A DNA stretch of 64,000 nt from Streptomyces sp. CB00455 (GCF_001905445.1 NZ_LIVQ01000003.1:745445-809444), one strand, 5' to 3'. Shown: positions 1 through 8,979, counted from the first letter of the stretch. The notes: a model not told the origin generated them from the sequence alone. Translations and numbers: made by a program.

Positions 1-810
1 GACGACGCCGACGATGTCCAGGCGCGAGAAGCCGACGAACGGGCGCACCCAGACGGTGCGGGTGAGGTCGCCCCGCGAGGGGTCGACCTTGACGACCTCG
101 CCGATCGGCACGCCGGGGACGAAGGGCTTGTTGCCGCGCGAGCCGAAGGTGACGAGGCGGTCGCCGGGGCTGACCTTGGCCTTGCCGTTGAGCATCTGGA
201 CGGACAGGGCGCGGTCGCCCTGGCCGGTGGCGAAGCCGAGTTCGCCGGTCTTCTCCAGCCGGGTGCCGACGGTGAAGTCGGGGTCGTTGGCGAGGACGAC
301 GGTGGCCGTGTCGGGACCGACGGTGCTGACCCGGCCGACGAGTCCGTCCCCGTTGAGGACGGTCATGTCGCGCTCGATGCCGTCCTTGCTGCCGGCGTCG
401 ATGGTGACGGTCCAGGAGAAGCCCTGGGCCGCTCCTATGGCGATGACCTCGGCGCCCTTGATGCCGTACTGTCCCGCGCCGGCCCGCTTGAGCATCTCGT
501 CGAGCTCGTGGATGCGGCTGCGGGTCTGGTCGTCGCTGCCGAGCTTGGCCTTCAGGGCCGCGTTCTGCTGCTCCAGCGTGGCGATGCGGTTGTGGCGTTC
601 GCCGGAGTCCCGTACCGCCCCTATGGCGTGGGCGACCGGGTCGACGGCGGTGGCCACGCCCTTCTCGACCGGGCCGAAGACCGCTGCCGCGGCCTGCCGG
701 GCGCCGTCGACCGGCGACTCCTCGCCTGCCCTGATGTCCACCGTGATCAACGCGAACGCGATGGCGATCAGAAGCACCAGGAGCAGCCGGCTTTCTCGTG
801 TGTCCCTCAC
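1..810 (-). CDS. mreC: Cell shape-determining protein MreC (partial, C-terminus outside window)
   Basis: MreC is a bitopic membrane protein of the elongation/sporulation wall-synthesis machinery that works with MreB. The visible 270 codons start at a GTG (MRDTRESRLLLVLL) preceded by GAGGAAGG about 14 nt upstream. Residues about 9-25 form the single membrane anchor, about 65-95 are a short coiled coil (ERHNRIATLEQQNAALKAKL), and the beta-rich MreC core follows with the GDGLVGRV and FVPGVPIGEV signatures. The reading frame is still open at base 1, so the C-terminus lies outside. It follows mreB on the same strand, separated by 131 nt that hold a strong hairpin. Start choice is the least certain point. 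Confidence 0.93.
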   Translation of the reverse strand, partial: MRDTRESRLLLVLLIAIAFALITVDIRAGEESPVDGARQAAAAVFGPVEKGVATAVDPVAHAIGAVRDSGERHNRIATLEQQNAALKAKLGSDDQTRSRIHELDEMLKRAGAGQYGIKGAEVIAIGAAQGFSWTVTIDAGSKDGIERDMTVLNGDGLVGRVSTVGPDTATVVLANDPDFTVGTRLEKTGELGFATGQGDRALSVQMLNGKAKVSPGDRLVTFGSRGNKPFVPGVPIGEVVKVDPSRGDLTRTVWVRPFVGFSRLDIVGVV

Positions 811-861
811 GTGCGGCGGCCGTGCCTTCCTCGTCGTAATTTCTTTTGCCTGTATATCAAC

Positions 862-901
862 GATCCGCCGCACGGGCCCGGTAGCACCCGTACGGCGGAT
901 C
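862..901 (-). terminator. Stem-loop between mreB and mreC
   Basis: Arms 862-876 and 887-901 pair over 15 positions with one mismatch around a 10-nt loop. No T-run follows on the minus strand. It lies 40 nt after the mreB stop, so it can act as a terminator or attenuator that lowers mreC expression relative to mreB. Confidence 0.6.
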
Positions 902-941
902 CTTGTGTTCCGCATGTCCCCTCCGAATGGAGGGGTGTGTG

Positions 942-1961
942 TCAGCGACGGGGCTGGGCGTCCAGGACCTGCTGGAGTGCCTCGAACTCCTCGACGCACT
1001 TGCCGGAACCGAGCGCGACGGAGTCGAGCGGGTCCTCGGCGATGTGGATCGGCATGCCCGTCTCGCGGCGCAGCCGCTCGTCGAGGCCGCGCAGCAGGGC
1101 GCCGCCGCCGGTCAGGACGATGCCGCGGTCCATGATGTCGCCGGACAGTTCCGGCGGGCACTTGTCGAGGGTGGTCTTGACCGCGTCGACGATGGCGTTG
1201 ACGGGTTCCTCGATGGCCTTGCGGACCTCGGCGGCCGAGATGACGACCGTCTTGGGCAGGCCGGAGACCAGGTCGCGGCCGCGGATCTCGGTGTGCTCGT
1301 CCTTGTCGAGGTCGTAGGCCGACCCGATGGTGATCTTGATCTGCTCGGCGGTGCGCTCACCGAGGAGGAGCGAGTACTCCTTCTTGACGTGCTGGATGAT
1401 CGCGTTGTCGAGCTCGTCGCCGGCCACCCGGATGGACTGGGCCGTGACGATTCCGCCGAGGGAGATGACGGCGACCTCGGTGGTGCCGCCGCCGATGTCC
1501 ACGACCATGTTGCCGGTGGCCTCGTGGACGGGCAGGCCCGAGCCGATGGCGGCGGCCATGGGCTCTTCGATGATGTGCACCTGGCGGGCGCCGGCCTGCG
1601 TGGACGCCTCGATGACGGCGCGCCGCTCGACTCCGGTGATGCCGGAGGGTACGCAGACCACGACGCGCGGGCGGGCCAGATAGCGACGCTTGTGGATCTT
1701 GAGGATGAAGTACCGGAGCATACGCTCGGTGATCTCGAAGTCGGCGATGACGCCGTCCTTGAGGGGTCGTACGGCGACGATGTTGCCGGGCGTGCGCCCG
1801 ATCATCTTCTTCGCCTCGGAGCCGACCGCCAGGATGCCACCGGTGTTCGTGTTGATGGCGACCACGGACGGCTCGTTCAGGACGATCCCCCGGCCCCTCA
1901 CGTACACCAGCGTGTTGGCGGTCCCGAGGTCGATCGCCATGTCACGGCCGATGAACGACAT
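942..1961 (-). CDS. mreB: Rod shape-determining actin homologue MreB
   Basis: Bacterial actin that polymerises on the membrane; in Streptomyces it is needed for spore-wall synthesis rather than vegetative growth. The 339-residue product begins MSFIGRDMAIDLGTANT. The phosphate-1 loop (DLGTANT), phosphate-2 region (DIGGGTTEVAV) and adenosine motif (TGGGALLRGLDE) of the actin ATPase fold are all present, and the length fits the family. I chose the ATG at 1961 because AAGGGG lies 6 nt upstream; an in-frame ATG seven codons earlier and a longer open frame lack that support. The 296-bp gap to ndk should carry its promoters. It is followed by a hairpin and mreC. Confidence 0.97.
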   Translation of the reverse strand: MSFIGRDMAIDLGTANTLVYVRGRGIVLNEPSVVAINTNTGGILAVGSEAKKMIGRTPGNIVAVRPLKDGVIADFEITERMLRYFILKIHKRRYLARPRVVVCVPSGITGVERRAVIEASTQAGARQVHIIEEPMAAAIGSGLPVHEATGNMVVDIGGGTTEVAVISLGGIVTAQSIRVAGDELDNAIIQHVKKEYSLLLGERTAEQIKITIGSAYDLDKDEHTEIRGRDLVSGLPKTVVISAAEVRKAIEEPVNAIVDAVKTTLDKCPPELSGDIMDRGIVLTGGGALLRGLDERLRRETGMPIHIAEDPLDSVALGSGKCVEEFEALQQVLDAQPRR

Positions 1962-2184
1962 GTTGTTCCCCTTGTTCCCCATGAGGAGCGTCTGGCCTTC
2001 CAGTTGATAGCGGCTGCTGTCAGGTCGGCGAGGTGGGTGTGTGGGTGGAGGCTCCATCGTAGTGCCGCGAGTACGCGGACCGCGCGACGGGACTCCGGCA
2101 ATCCCGCCGGATCGGATACCCGCCCCCCTAGTGGTGACGTCGTGTCCTGCCCAGGCGTTCCCGCTCCCGCCCGGAAATACCGGA

Positions 2185-2211
2185 GGGCGACCGAAATTAC
2201 TTCGGTCGCCC
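2185..2211 (-). terminator. Terminator downstream of ndk
   Basis: Perfect 11-bp stem (2185-2195 with 2201-2211) and a 5-nt loop, 47 nt after the ndk stop codon, upstream of the mreB promoter region. Confidence 0.65.
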
Positions 2212-2257
2212 CAGGTCATGAGCGCTATATGGCTGATGTCGCGTCAGGAAAGGGCGC

Positions 2258-2668
2258 TCAGAGGGCGGGGAAGAAGAGCCCCAGTTCACGCTTGGCGGAC
2301 TCCTCGGAATCCGATGCGTGGATCAGGTTCTCGCGGGTGACGGTGCCGAAGTCCCCCCGGATGGAGCCGGGCGCGGCGGCGATCGGGTCGGTGGGTCCGG
2401 CCAGCTGGCGGACACCCTCGATCACGCGTTCCCCTTCCACCACCAGGGCGACGACCGGACCGCCGGCCATGAAGCCCATGAGGGGTTCGTAGAAGGGCTT
2501 GCCCTTGTGCTCGCCGTAGTGCGCCTCCAGGGTGTCCTGGTCCAGCGTGCGCAGCTCCAGGGCGGCGATGGTCCAGCCGGCCTTCCGCTCGATACGGCCG
2601 ATGATCTCGCCGATCAGACCGCGACGGACGGCATCGGGCTTGAGCAGGACGAGGGTGCGCTGGGTCAT
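2258..2668 (-). CDS. ndk: Nucleoside diphosphate kinase
   Basis: Transfers the gamma-phosphate of ATP to nucleoside diphosphates through a phospho-histidine intermediate, balancing NTP and dNTP pools in the cytosol. The 136-residue product has the usual NDK length, opens MTQRTLVLLKPDAVRRGLIG, and contains the active-site motif NLIHASDS with catalytic His117. AAGGAG lies 9 nt before the ATG. It sits 64 nt downstream of the DUF4233 gene and may be transcribed with folC and that gene; its own terminator follows. Confidence 0.97.
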   Translation of the reverse strand: MTQRTLVLLKPDAVRRGLIGEIIGRIERKAGWTIAALELRTLDQDTLEAHYGEHKGKPFYEPLMGFMAGGPVVALVVEGERVIEGVRQLAGPTDPIAAAPGSIRGDFGTVTRENLIHASDSEESAKRELGLFFPAL

Positions 2669-2732
2669 GTCGGGGCTCCTTGCGGCATACGGGTGCGGTA
2701 GGGCGAATCTACAGGGCCGTTCCGGTGACCCG

Positions 2733-3101
2733 TCACACAGCGTCAGGCGCGGGGCCGCTCCCCGCGGCCTCCGCCGCGGCGGCCCAGCGGGCCTTGGCGG
2801 CGTCGATCTTGCGGCCGTAGTGCACCGAGCACCACCACAGGCCCGCGAAGACCGCGCCGAGGAAGAACATCGTCGGGACGACGAACCCGCTGGCGATCAG
2901 CCCGATCTGCAGGGCCCAGCCCAGCTGGACGGCCCCGGGCCGCGAGAGCATCCCGCACAGCAGGACCGACAGCAGCATCGTGACACCGCACACCGTCCAG
3001 ACCGCCGTCTGGGTCAGGTCCGGGTCCTTCATGGCCACCAGGCCCGCGAAGCCGATCACGAAGAACTCGCCGATCAGCGTGCTCGCACACAGCGTGCGCA
3101 T
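2733..3101 (-). CDS. DUF4233 family small membrane protein
   Basis: A 122-residue protein of unknown function, recognised as the DUF4233 family that sits directly after folC in actinobacteria. Three to four hydrophobic segments are visible (about 8-24, 33-52, 60-80 and 82-98), followed by a charged, Ala-rich tail, so it is probably an integral membrane protein with a cytoplasmic C-terminus. Its start codon lies 2 nt after the folC stop, implying translational coupling. Conserved linkage to folC suggests a related or co-expressed role, but no motif gives a function. Confidence 0.85.
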   Translation of the reverse strand: MRTLCASTLIGEFFVIGFAGLVAMKDPDLTQTAVWTVCGVTMLLSVLLCGMLSRPGAVQLGWALQIGLIASGFVVPTMFFLGAVFAGLWWCSVHYGRKIDAAKARWAAAAEAAGSGPAPDAV

Positions 3102-3103
3102 CC

Positions 3104-4624
3104 TCAGCCCCTCTTCAGCAGCAGGCGGGCTTCGCCCACCGTGATCACGGAACCGGTCACCAGGACCCCGGCCCCTCCGTACTCGGCCTCTTCCTCCGCC
3201 AGGGTGATCGCCGCCTCCAGGGCGTCGTCCAGCCGCGGCTCCACCTGCACCCGGTCCCCGCCGAAGACCTCGACGGCGACGGCCGCCAACTCGTCCGCGC
3301 CCATCGAGCGGTGGCTGGTGTTCTGCGTCACCACCACCTCCGCGAAGATCGGCTCGAACGCCTCCAGCACCCCGCGCACGTCCTTGTCCGCACTCGCGGC
3401 CACCACGCCGATGAGCCGGCTGAAGCCGAAGGACTCGGTGACGGCCTCCGCGGTGACCGCCGCGCCCGCCGGGTTGTGCGCCGCGTCCAGCACCACCGTC
3501 GGGCTGCGCCGCACGACCTCCATGCGGCCCGGCGAGGTCACGGTCGCGAAGGCCTTGCGGACGGTGTCCGCGTCCAGCACCCGGGCGTGCTCCTGGCCGA
3601 TCCCGAAGAACGCCTCGACCGCGGCCAGCGCCACCGCCGCGTTGCGCGCCATGTGCGCGCCGTACAGCGGCAGGAAGATGCCCTCGTACTCGCCGCCCAC
3701 GCCCCGCAGCGTCAGCTGCTGGCCGCCGACCGCGACCTCGCGCGCGACCACGCCGAACTCCATGCCCTCGCGGGCCACCGTCGCGTCGGCCTCCACGGCC
3801 TTCTTCAGCAGCACCTGCGCGGCGTCCACCGGCTGCTGGGCCAGGATCACCGTGGCGCCCTGCTTGATGATCCCGCCCTTCTCCCCGGCGATCTCGGCGG
3901 GCGTGGAGCCCAGCCGGTCGGTGTGGTCCAGGCTGATCGGGGTGATCACGGCGACCGAGCCGTCGATCACGTTGGTGGCGTCCCAGGTGCCGCCCATGCC
4001 GACCTCGACCACGGCCGCGTCGACCGGGGCGTCCGCGAAGGCCGCGTACGCCATCCCGGTCAGCACCTCGAAGAAGGACAGCCGGTACTCCTCGGCGGCA
4101 TCGACCATCTCCACGTACGGCTTGACGTCGTGGTAGGTCTCGACGAACCGCTCGGCGGTGATCGGCGCCCCGTCGAGACTGATCCGCTCGGTGACCGACT
4201 GCACGTGCGGGCTGGTGTAGCGGCCGGTGCGCAGCTCGAAGGCATTGAGCAGTGCCTCGATCATGCGGGCCGTGCTGGTCTTGCCGTTCGTGCCGGTGAC
4301 GTGGATGGAGGGGTACGCGCGCTGCGGCTCGCCCAGGACGTCCATCAGCGCGGCGATCCGCGTCACGGACGGCTCCAGCTTGGTCTCGCCCCAGCGGCCG
4401 GCGAGCTCCCGCTCCACCTCCGCCAGCGCCTCGGCCACCTCCGGGTCGGTGGGCCGTTCGGGCACGGGATCGCCCTGCGGCGGGCCGGCCTGCGCGCGCA
4501 GGGTGCGGCTGCCGGCCTCGATCACCGCCAGGTCGGGGTCGCGGTCGGATTCCTCCGCCACGATCTGGTCGAACTCGTCGGATGCGTCGAAGGTGCCGTC
4601 GTGCTCGGGCTGCTGCTCACTCAC
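3104..4624 (-). CDS. folC: Bifunctional dihydrofolate/folylpolyglutamate synthase
   Basis: Mur-ligase-family enzyme that joins glutamate to dihydropteroate and extends the polyglutamate tail of folates in the cytosol. The 506-residue protein has an acidic N-terminal extension of about 60 residues common in Streptomyces, the ATP-binding P-loop GTNGKTST near residue 112, the central-domain motif EVGMGGTWDATN, the DHTDRLG motif, and the C-terminal domain with VLDAAHNPAG. It heads a folC-DUF4233(-ndk) arrangement. The 335-bp upstream gap holds the valS terminator and presumably its promoter. Confidence 0.96.
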   Translation of the reverse strand: MSEQQPEHDGTFDASDEFDQIVAEESDRDPDLAVIEAGSRTLRAQAGPPQGDPVPERPTDPEVAEALAEVERELAGRWGETKLEPSVTRIAALMDVLGEPQRAYPSIHVTGTNGKTSTARMIEALLNAFELRTGRYTSPHVQSVTERISLDGAPITAERFVETYHDVKPYVEMVDAAEEYRLSFFEVLTGMAYAAFADAPVDAAVVEVGMGGTWDATNVIDGSVAVITPISLDHTDRLGSTPAEIAGEKGGIIKQGATVILAQQPVDAAQVLLKKAVEADATVAREGMEFGVVAREVAVGGQQLTLRGVGGEYEGIFLPLYGAHMARNAAVALAAVEAFFGIGQEHARVLDADTVRKAFATVTSPGRMEVVRRSPTVVLDAAHNPAGAAVTAEAVTESFGFSRLIGVVAASADKDVRGVLEAFEPIFAEVVVTQNTSHRSMGADELAAVAVEVFGGDRVQVEPRLDDALEAAITLAEEEAEYGGAGVLVTGSVITVGEARLLLKRG

Positions 4625-4959
4625 GGACCCAGTCTACGGACGACGGTGCGCGGAACTTCCGGCCCGGCCGCTCCGGGACCTCCGGCGGGACGTCCGACCG
4701 GAGCGTCGCCCACGCCTCGCCACAGGAGAGGGGGAACGAATGCCGCAGGCCGGCGCCGGCAAGGCCGCTTCCGGCCGCGGCATGACGAGGGACCCGGGAG
4801 CCGCCCACACCCTGGTCCTCGCACGGGGTACGGGATCGCCCCCGGTGAGCCGTCCGTGGTCGCCGCGACTCGACGGGAAAGGCCCCCGCACCGACCGTCG
4901 GTGTGGGGGCCTTCGCCGTACCTGCTCGCCGCGTGGCGCGGCGGCGGTGGGCCGTGCGG
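4625..4959. other. Intergenic region between valS and folC
   Basis: 335 bp without a convincing gene. It contains the valS terminator at 4879-4913 and the presumed folC promoter region. A plus-strand frame beginning ATG at 4740 has a good GGAGAGGGGG ahead of it, but it runs through the terminator into antisense valS and has no recognisable composition as a protein, so I do not call it. Confidence 0.6.
4879..4913 (-). terminator. valS terminator
   Basis: Arms AAGGCCCCC (4879-4887) and GGGGGCCTT (4905-4913) pair perfectly around a short G+C loop. It lies 47 nt after the valS stop on the minus strand. Confidence 0.7.
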
Positions 4960-7581
4960 CTAGCCGGCGGGCAGCGCGTCCAGCTGGGCCTGGATCCGGG
5001 TGATGTCCGCCTCGGCCTTGGCGAGGCGGCCCTTGATCTTGTCCACGACGTTGTCGGGGGCCTTGGCGATGAACGCCTCGTTCCCGAGCTTCGCCTCGGC
5101 CTGCTGCTTCTCCTTCTCGGCGGCGCCGAGGTCCTTGGTCAGGCGCTTGCGCTCGGCGGCCACGTCGATGGTGCCGGACAGGTCCAGCGCGACCGTCGCG
5201 CCGGCGACCGGGAGGGTCGCGGTGGCGCTGAAGTCGTCGCCCTCGGGCTGGAGGCGCAGCAGCTGCCGGATGGCGGCTTCGTGCGCGGCCAGGGACGTAC
5301 CGGCGAGGTCCAGGCGGGCCGGGACCTTCTGGCCCGGCTGCAGACCCTGGTCGGCGCGGAACCGGCGGACCTCGGTGACCACGGCCTGGAGGTTCTCGAT
5401 CTCGGCCTCGGCGGCCTCGTCGCGGAAGCCGCTGTCCTTCGGCCAGTCGGCGATCACGAGGGACTCGCCGCCGGTCAGCGTGGTCCACAGGGTCTCGGTG
5501 ACGAAGGGGACCACCGGGTGCAGCAGGCGCAGGGTGACGTCCAGGACTTCCCCGAGGACCCGGCCGGAGACCTTGGCGCCCTCGCCGCCCGCGAAGAAGG
5601 TCGTCTTGGAGAGCTCGACGTACCAGTCGAAGACCTCGTCCCACGCGAAGTGGTACAGGGCTTCGCTGAGCTTGGAGAACTGGTAGTCCTCGTAGTACGC
5701 GTCCACCTGCGCGACGGTCTTGTTCAGCCGGGACAGGATCCACCGGTCGGTGGCCGACATCCGCTCGGGGGCCGGCAGCTCGCCCTCGATGGTGGCGCCG
5801 TTCATCAGCGCGAAGCGCGTGGCGTTCCAGATCTTGTTGGCGAAGTTGCGCGAGGCCTGGACCCAGTCCTCGCCGATCGGGACGTCGGTGCCGGGGTTGG
5901 CGCCCTTGGCCAGGGTGAAGCGGACGGCGTCGGAGCCGTACTTGTGCATCCAGTCCAGCGGGTCGACGACGTTGCCGAAGGACTTCGACATCTTCTTGCC
6001 GCGCTCGTCGCGGACCAGGCCGGTCAGCGCGATCGTCTTGAAGGGGACCTCGCCGTCCATGGCGTAGAGGCCGAACATCATCATGCGGGCGACCCAGAAG
6101 AAGATGATGTCGTGGCCGGTGACCAGGACGTCCGTGGAGTAGAACTTCTCCAGGTCCGGGGTCTTCTCCGGCCAGCCGAGCGTGGAGAACGGCCACAGGC
6201 CGGAGGAGAACCAGGTGTCGAGGACGTCGGTGTCCTGGGTCCAGCCCTCACCGGTCGGCATCTCGTCGTCCGGTCCGACGCAGACGATCTGCCCCTCGGG
6301 GCCGTACCAGATCGGGATCCGGTGGCCCCACCACAGCTGGCGCGAGATGCACCAGTCGTTGAGGTTGTCGACCCAGTCGAAGTAGCGCTTCTCCATCTCC
6401 TGCGGGTGGATGGCGACCCGGCCGTCGCGGACCGCGTCACCGGCGGCCTTCGCGAGCGGCTTGACGCCGACCCACCACTGGAGGGACAGGCGCGGCTCGA
6501 CCGTGGTACTGCAGCGCGAGCAGTGTCCGACGGAGTGCGTGTACGGACGCTTCTCGGCGACGATCCGGCCCTGCTCGCGCAGCGCGCCGACGACGGCCGA
6601 GCGGGCCTCGAAGCGGTCCAGGCCGAGGAAGGGGCCGTGGACGGTGATGACACCGTGCTCGTCCATGATCGTCATGGATTCGAGGTTGTGGCGCTGGCCG
6701 ATCGCGAAGTCGTTCGGGTCGTGCGCGGGGGTCACCTTCACCGCGCCGGTGCCGAACTCCGGATCGACATGCGTGTCGGCGACGATCGGAATGGTCCGGT
6801 CCGTCAGCGGCAGCTTGATGCGGGTGCCGACGAGGTGCTTGTAGCGCTCGTCGTCGGGGTGGACGGCGACGGCCGTGTCACCGAGCATCGTCTCGGCGCG
6901 GGTCGTCGCGACGACCAGGCTGTCCTCACCCTCGCCGTACCGGATGGAGACCAGCTCGCCGGCGTCCTCCTGGTACTCCACCTCGATGTCGGAGATGGCG
7001 GTCAGACAGCGGGGGCACCAGTTGATGATGCGCTCGGCGCGGTAGATCAGGCCGTCGTCGTAGAGCTTCTTGAAGATCGTCTGAACGGCGCGGGACAGCC
7101 CCTCGTCCATGGTGAAGCGCTCACGGGACCAGTCGACGCCGTCACCCAGGCGGCGCATCTGGCCGAGGATCTTGCCGCCGTACTCTTCCTTCCACTGCCA
7201 GACGCGCTCGACGAACTCCTCGCGGCCCAGATCGTGGCGGGACTTGCCCTCCTCCGCGAGCTGCTGCTCGACCTTGTTCTGGGTGGCGATTCCGGCGTGG
7301 TCCATGCCGGGCAGCCACAGCGCCTCGTAGCCCTGCATCCGCTTGCGGCGGGTCAGGGCGTCCATGAGCGTGTGCTGGAAGGCGTGCCCCAGGTGCAGGG
7401 AGCCGGTGACGTTCGGCGGCGGGATGACGATCGTGTACGGGGGCTTCTCGCTCGCGGGATCGGCCGTGAAGTACCCACGCTCCACCCAGCGCTCGTAGAG
7501 CTTCCCCTCTACCTCGGCCGGCGCGTACTGGGTCGGCAGTTCGGAGTTGGGGCTGCTGGGTGTCTGCGCGTTCTCGGTCAC
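4960..7581 (-). CDS. valS: Valyl-tRNA synthetase
   Basis: Class I aminoacyl-tRNA synthetase charging tRNA-Val, with editing of mis-activated threonine. The 873-residue protein has the HIGH-type motif HLGH at residues 63-66, the CP1 editing domain in the middle third (the ATTRAETMLGD motif is visible), the KMSKS motif as KKMSKSFGN near residue 530, the anticodon-binding domain, and a C-terminal coiled-coil arm (about 810-870) that is diagnostic of ValRS. A terminator follows. It is divergent from the 7709 gene with 127 bp between them. Confidence 0.98.
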   Translation of the reverse strand: MTENAQTPSSPNSELPTQYAPAEVEGKLYERWVERGYFTADPASEKPPYTIVIPPPNVTGSLHLGHAFQHTLMDALTRRKRMQGYEALWLPGMDHAGIATQNKVEQQLAEEGKSRHDLGREEFVERVWQWKEEYGGKILGQMRRLGDGVDWSRERFTMDEGLSRAVQTIFKKLYDDGLIYRAERIINWCPRCLTAISDIEVEYQEDAGELVSIRYGEGEDSLVVATTRAETMLGDTAVAVHPDDERYKHLVGTRIKLPLTDRTIPIVADTHVDPEFGTGAVKVTPAHDPNDFAIGQRHNLESMTIMDEHGVITVHGPFLGLDRFEARSAVVGALREQGRIVAEKRPYTHSVGHCSRCSTTVEPRLSLQWWVGVKPLAKAAGDAVRDGRVAIHPQEMEKRYFDWVDNLNDWCISRQLWWGHRIPIWYGPEGQIVCVGPDDEMPTGEGWTQDTDVLDTWFSSGLWPFSTLGWPEKTPDLEKFYSTDVLVTGHDIIFFWVARMMMFGLYAMDGEVPFKTIALTGLVRDERGKKMSKSFGNVVDPLDWMHKYGSDAVRFTLAKGANPGTDVPIGEDWVQASRNFANKIWNATRFALMNGATIEGELPAPERMSATDRWILSRLNKTVAQVDAYYEDYQFSKLSEALYHFAWDEVFDWYVELSKTTFFAGGEGAKVSGRVLGEVLDVTLRLLHPVVPFVTETLWTTLTGGESLVIADWPKDSGFRDEAAEAEIENLQAVVTEVRRFRADQGLQPGQKVPARLDLAGTSLAAHEAAIRQLLRLQPEGDDFSATATLPVAGATVALDLSGTIDVAAERKRLTKDLGAAEKEKQQAEAKLGNEAFIAKAPDNVVDKIKGRLAKAEADITRIQAQLDALPAG

Positions 7582-7708
7582 GGGGCACAGTTTAGAGCCG
7601 TAACAGTCCAGTCATGAAACCGGTAATCCCGGGGCCCGCCGCCCTGCCCGGTACGGGCTTGGGCCAGGATGTGAGAAACAGATAAGCAACCTCATTGGGG
7701 GACGCGGG

Positions 7709-8659
7709 ATGAGCTACAACCAGCCGGGGCCGTACGGCCAGCAGCCGCAGCAGCAGCCGCAGCAGCCGGGACCGTACGGGCAGCAGCCCCCACCGCCCGG
7801 CCCCTACGGCCAGCCCGCGGCCCCCCAGCCCGGCTACGGCTACCCGCAGCAGCCGGGCGTCCCGCCACAGGGCTACCCCCAGCAGCCCCAGCAGCCCCAG
7901 CAGCCGGGCTACGGCTACCCCCAGCAGCCCCCGTACGGCGGGATGCCCCCGCAGCAGCCCCCGAAGAAGTCCAAGGCCGGCGTCGTCATCGCGGTGGTCG
8001 TCGCGGTCGCGGTGGTCGCGGGCGCCGGCTGGTACTTCATCAAGGGCGGCGGCGCGTCCGGCGCCATCGCGGCGGACACGAAGGGCTACAAGCTGTCCTA
8101 CCCCGCTGCGGTTGACGGCTACCAGAAGGCACCGGAAGCCTCCGGTGCCCCTGCGGCCGACGCCCCGGTCACTGGGGACGGCAAGACCAAGGCCGAGGCG
8201 CTCGGCGTGAAGAACGCACACAACGCGACCGCAAAGTACCGGATCGGTACGGACGGGAAGGGCAAGCAACTCGCGGCCAACGGCCTCTGGGGCGAGATCT
8301 CCGATCCGGAGAAGTCGGTCGACGGCTATTACGCCGGGATCGGCCAGAACAACAAGGAAACCGAGAAGCTCGGGTTCACGTACGAACTGGTCGGCACTCC
8401 GAAGAAGTTCACCCCGGCCGGATTCAAGGGTGCCGTGATGAAGTGCGCCCACATCAAGATGATCAGCACCAAGCCCGGCACGGGCAAGACGCCCAAGGAC
8501 ATCGAGATCCCCTCCTGCGCCTGGGGCGACCACTCCACGCTGGTAGGCATCAACTCCGCCGACCCGGCTACCTTCCTGGTGGGCGGCAGCAGCGGCAGCC
8601 TCGACGAGGTGGCCGACCTGACGGCGAAGCTCTACAACACCGCGCGCTCCAAGGCCTGA
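7709..8659 (+). CDS. Membrane-anchored protein with Pro/Gln/Gly/Tyr-rich N-terminus
   Basis: No family is recognised with confidence. The 316-residue product starts MSYNQPGPYGQQ after GGGGGACGCGGG. Residues 1-88 are a low-complexity cytoplasmic segment made of PYGQQP, PGYGYPQQ and QPQQP repeats. Residues about 91-113 (KAGVVIAVVVAVAVVAGAGW) form one membrane helix. The remaining 200 residues are extracytoplasmic, with a Gly/Lys/Asp-rich soluble domain and two cysteines (KCAHIK and PSCAWG) that could form a disulfide. This architecture is common among Streptomyces hypothetical membrane proteins. It is monocistronic with a strong terminator. Confidence 0.8.
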   Translation: MSYNQPGPYGQQPQQQPQQPGPYGQQPPPPGPYGQPAAPQPGYGYPQQPGVPPQGYPQQPQQPQQPGYGYPQQPPYGGMPPQQPPKKSKAGVVIAVVVAVAVVAGAGWYFIKGGGASGAIAADTKGYKLSYPAAVDGYQKAPEASGAPAADAPVTGDGKTKAEALGVKNAHNATAKYRIGTDGKGKQLAANGLWGEISDPEKSVDGYYAGIGQNNKETEKLGFTYELVGTPKKFTPAGFKGAVMKCAHIKMISTKPGTGKTPKDIEIPSCAWGDHSTLVGINSADPATFLVGGSSGSLDEVADLTAKLYNTARSKA

Positions 8660-8665
8660 CAAGGG

Positions 8666-8693
8666 CAAGGGCCCAGCATGTGCTGGGCCCTTG
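8666..8693. terminator. Bidirectional terminator between convergent genes
   Basis: Perfect 13-bp arms (8666-8678 and 8681-8693) meeting at a TG centre, 7 nt after the 7709-8659 stop and 11 nt from the stop of the convergent 8704-8979 gene. It can serve both. Confidence 0.75.
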
Positions 8694-8703
8694 GGCCATG
8701 ACG

Positions 8704-8979
8704 TCAGTCACGCGCCGCCTGGTAGCACGCCTCGTTGGCGTCGTCATACTTCACACCAAGCTGTATCAGCATGCCGAAACAGACCTGCGCGCCAACGAAG
8801 CCCCCTTCACCGTGATTGCACGCGCTGATGACGCCGTCCCGAACGTTGTATCCCAGGTTCCGCATGTAGTTCGTGCAGTCACCGGACGTGGCCTGGGCGG
8901 GTGATGCCGCCAGCATAGGCAGCGCACCTGCCATTGCCGTCGCCACCGCCATCCCGATGATCCGTCGCGCCTTACTCAT
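8704..8979 (-). CDS. Small secreted four-cysteine protein
   Basis: Function unknown. The 91-residue product has a clear Sec signal peptide: MSKARRIIG, a hydrophobic core AVATAMAGALPML, and a likely signal peptidase I site after AQA at about residue 31. The mature part is about 60 residues with exactly four cysteines (in GDC, SAC, QVC and EAC), consistent with two disulfides, and no membrane helix. It stands alone between two strong terminators. The upstream DNA (8980-9096) is AT-rich for this genome and probably holds its promoter. It could be a secreted signal, inhibitor or toxin; nothing in the sequence decides this. Confidence 0.75.
   Translation of the reverse strand: MSKARRIIGMAVATAMAGALPMLAASPAQATSGDCTNYMRNLGYNVRDGVISACNHGEGGFVGAQVCFGMLIQLGVKYDDANEACYQAARD

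Noticed and set aside
4740..5003. Possible small plus-strand gene with a good ribosome site upstream of folC
   Set aside because: It reads through the valS terminator into antisense valS and has no protein-like features beyond the site itself.
4903..7617. Plus-strand open frame of about 900 codons opposite valS
   Set aside because: Antisense of a complete valyl-tRNA synthetase; composition Val/Asp/Gly/Leu-rich with no family resemblance.
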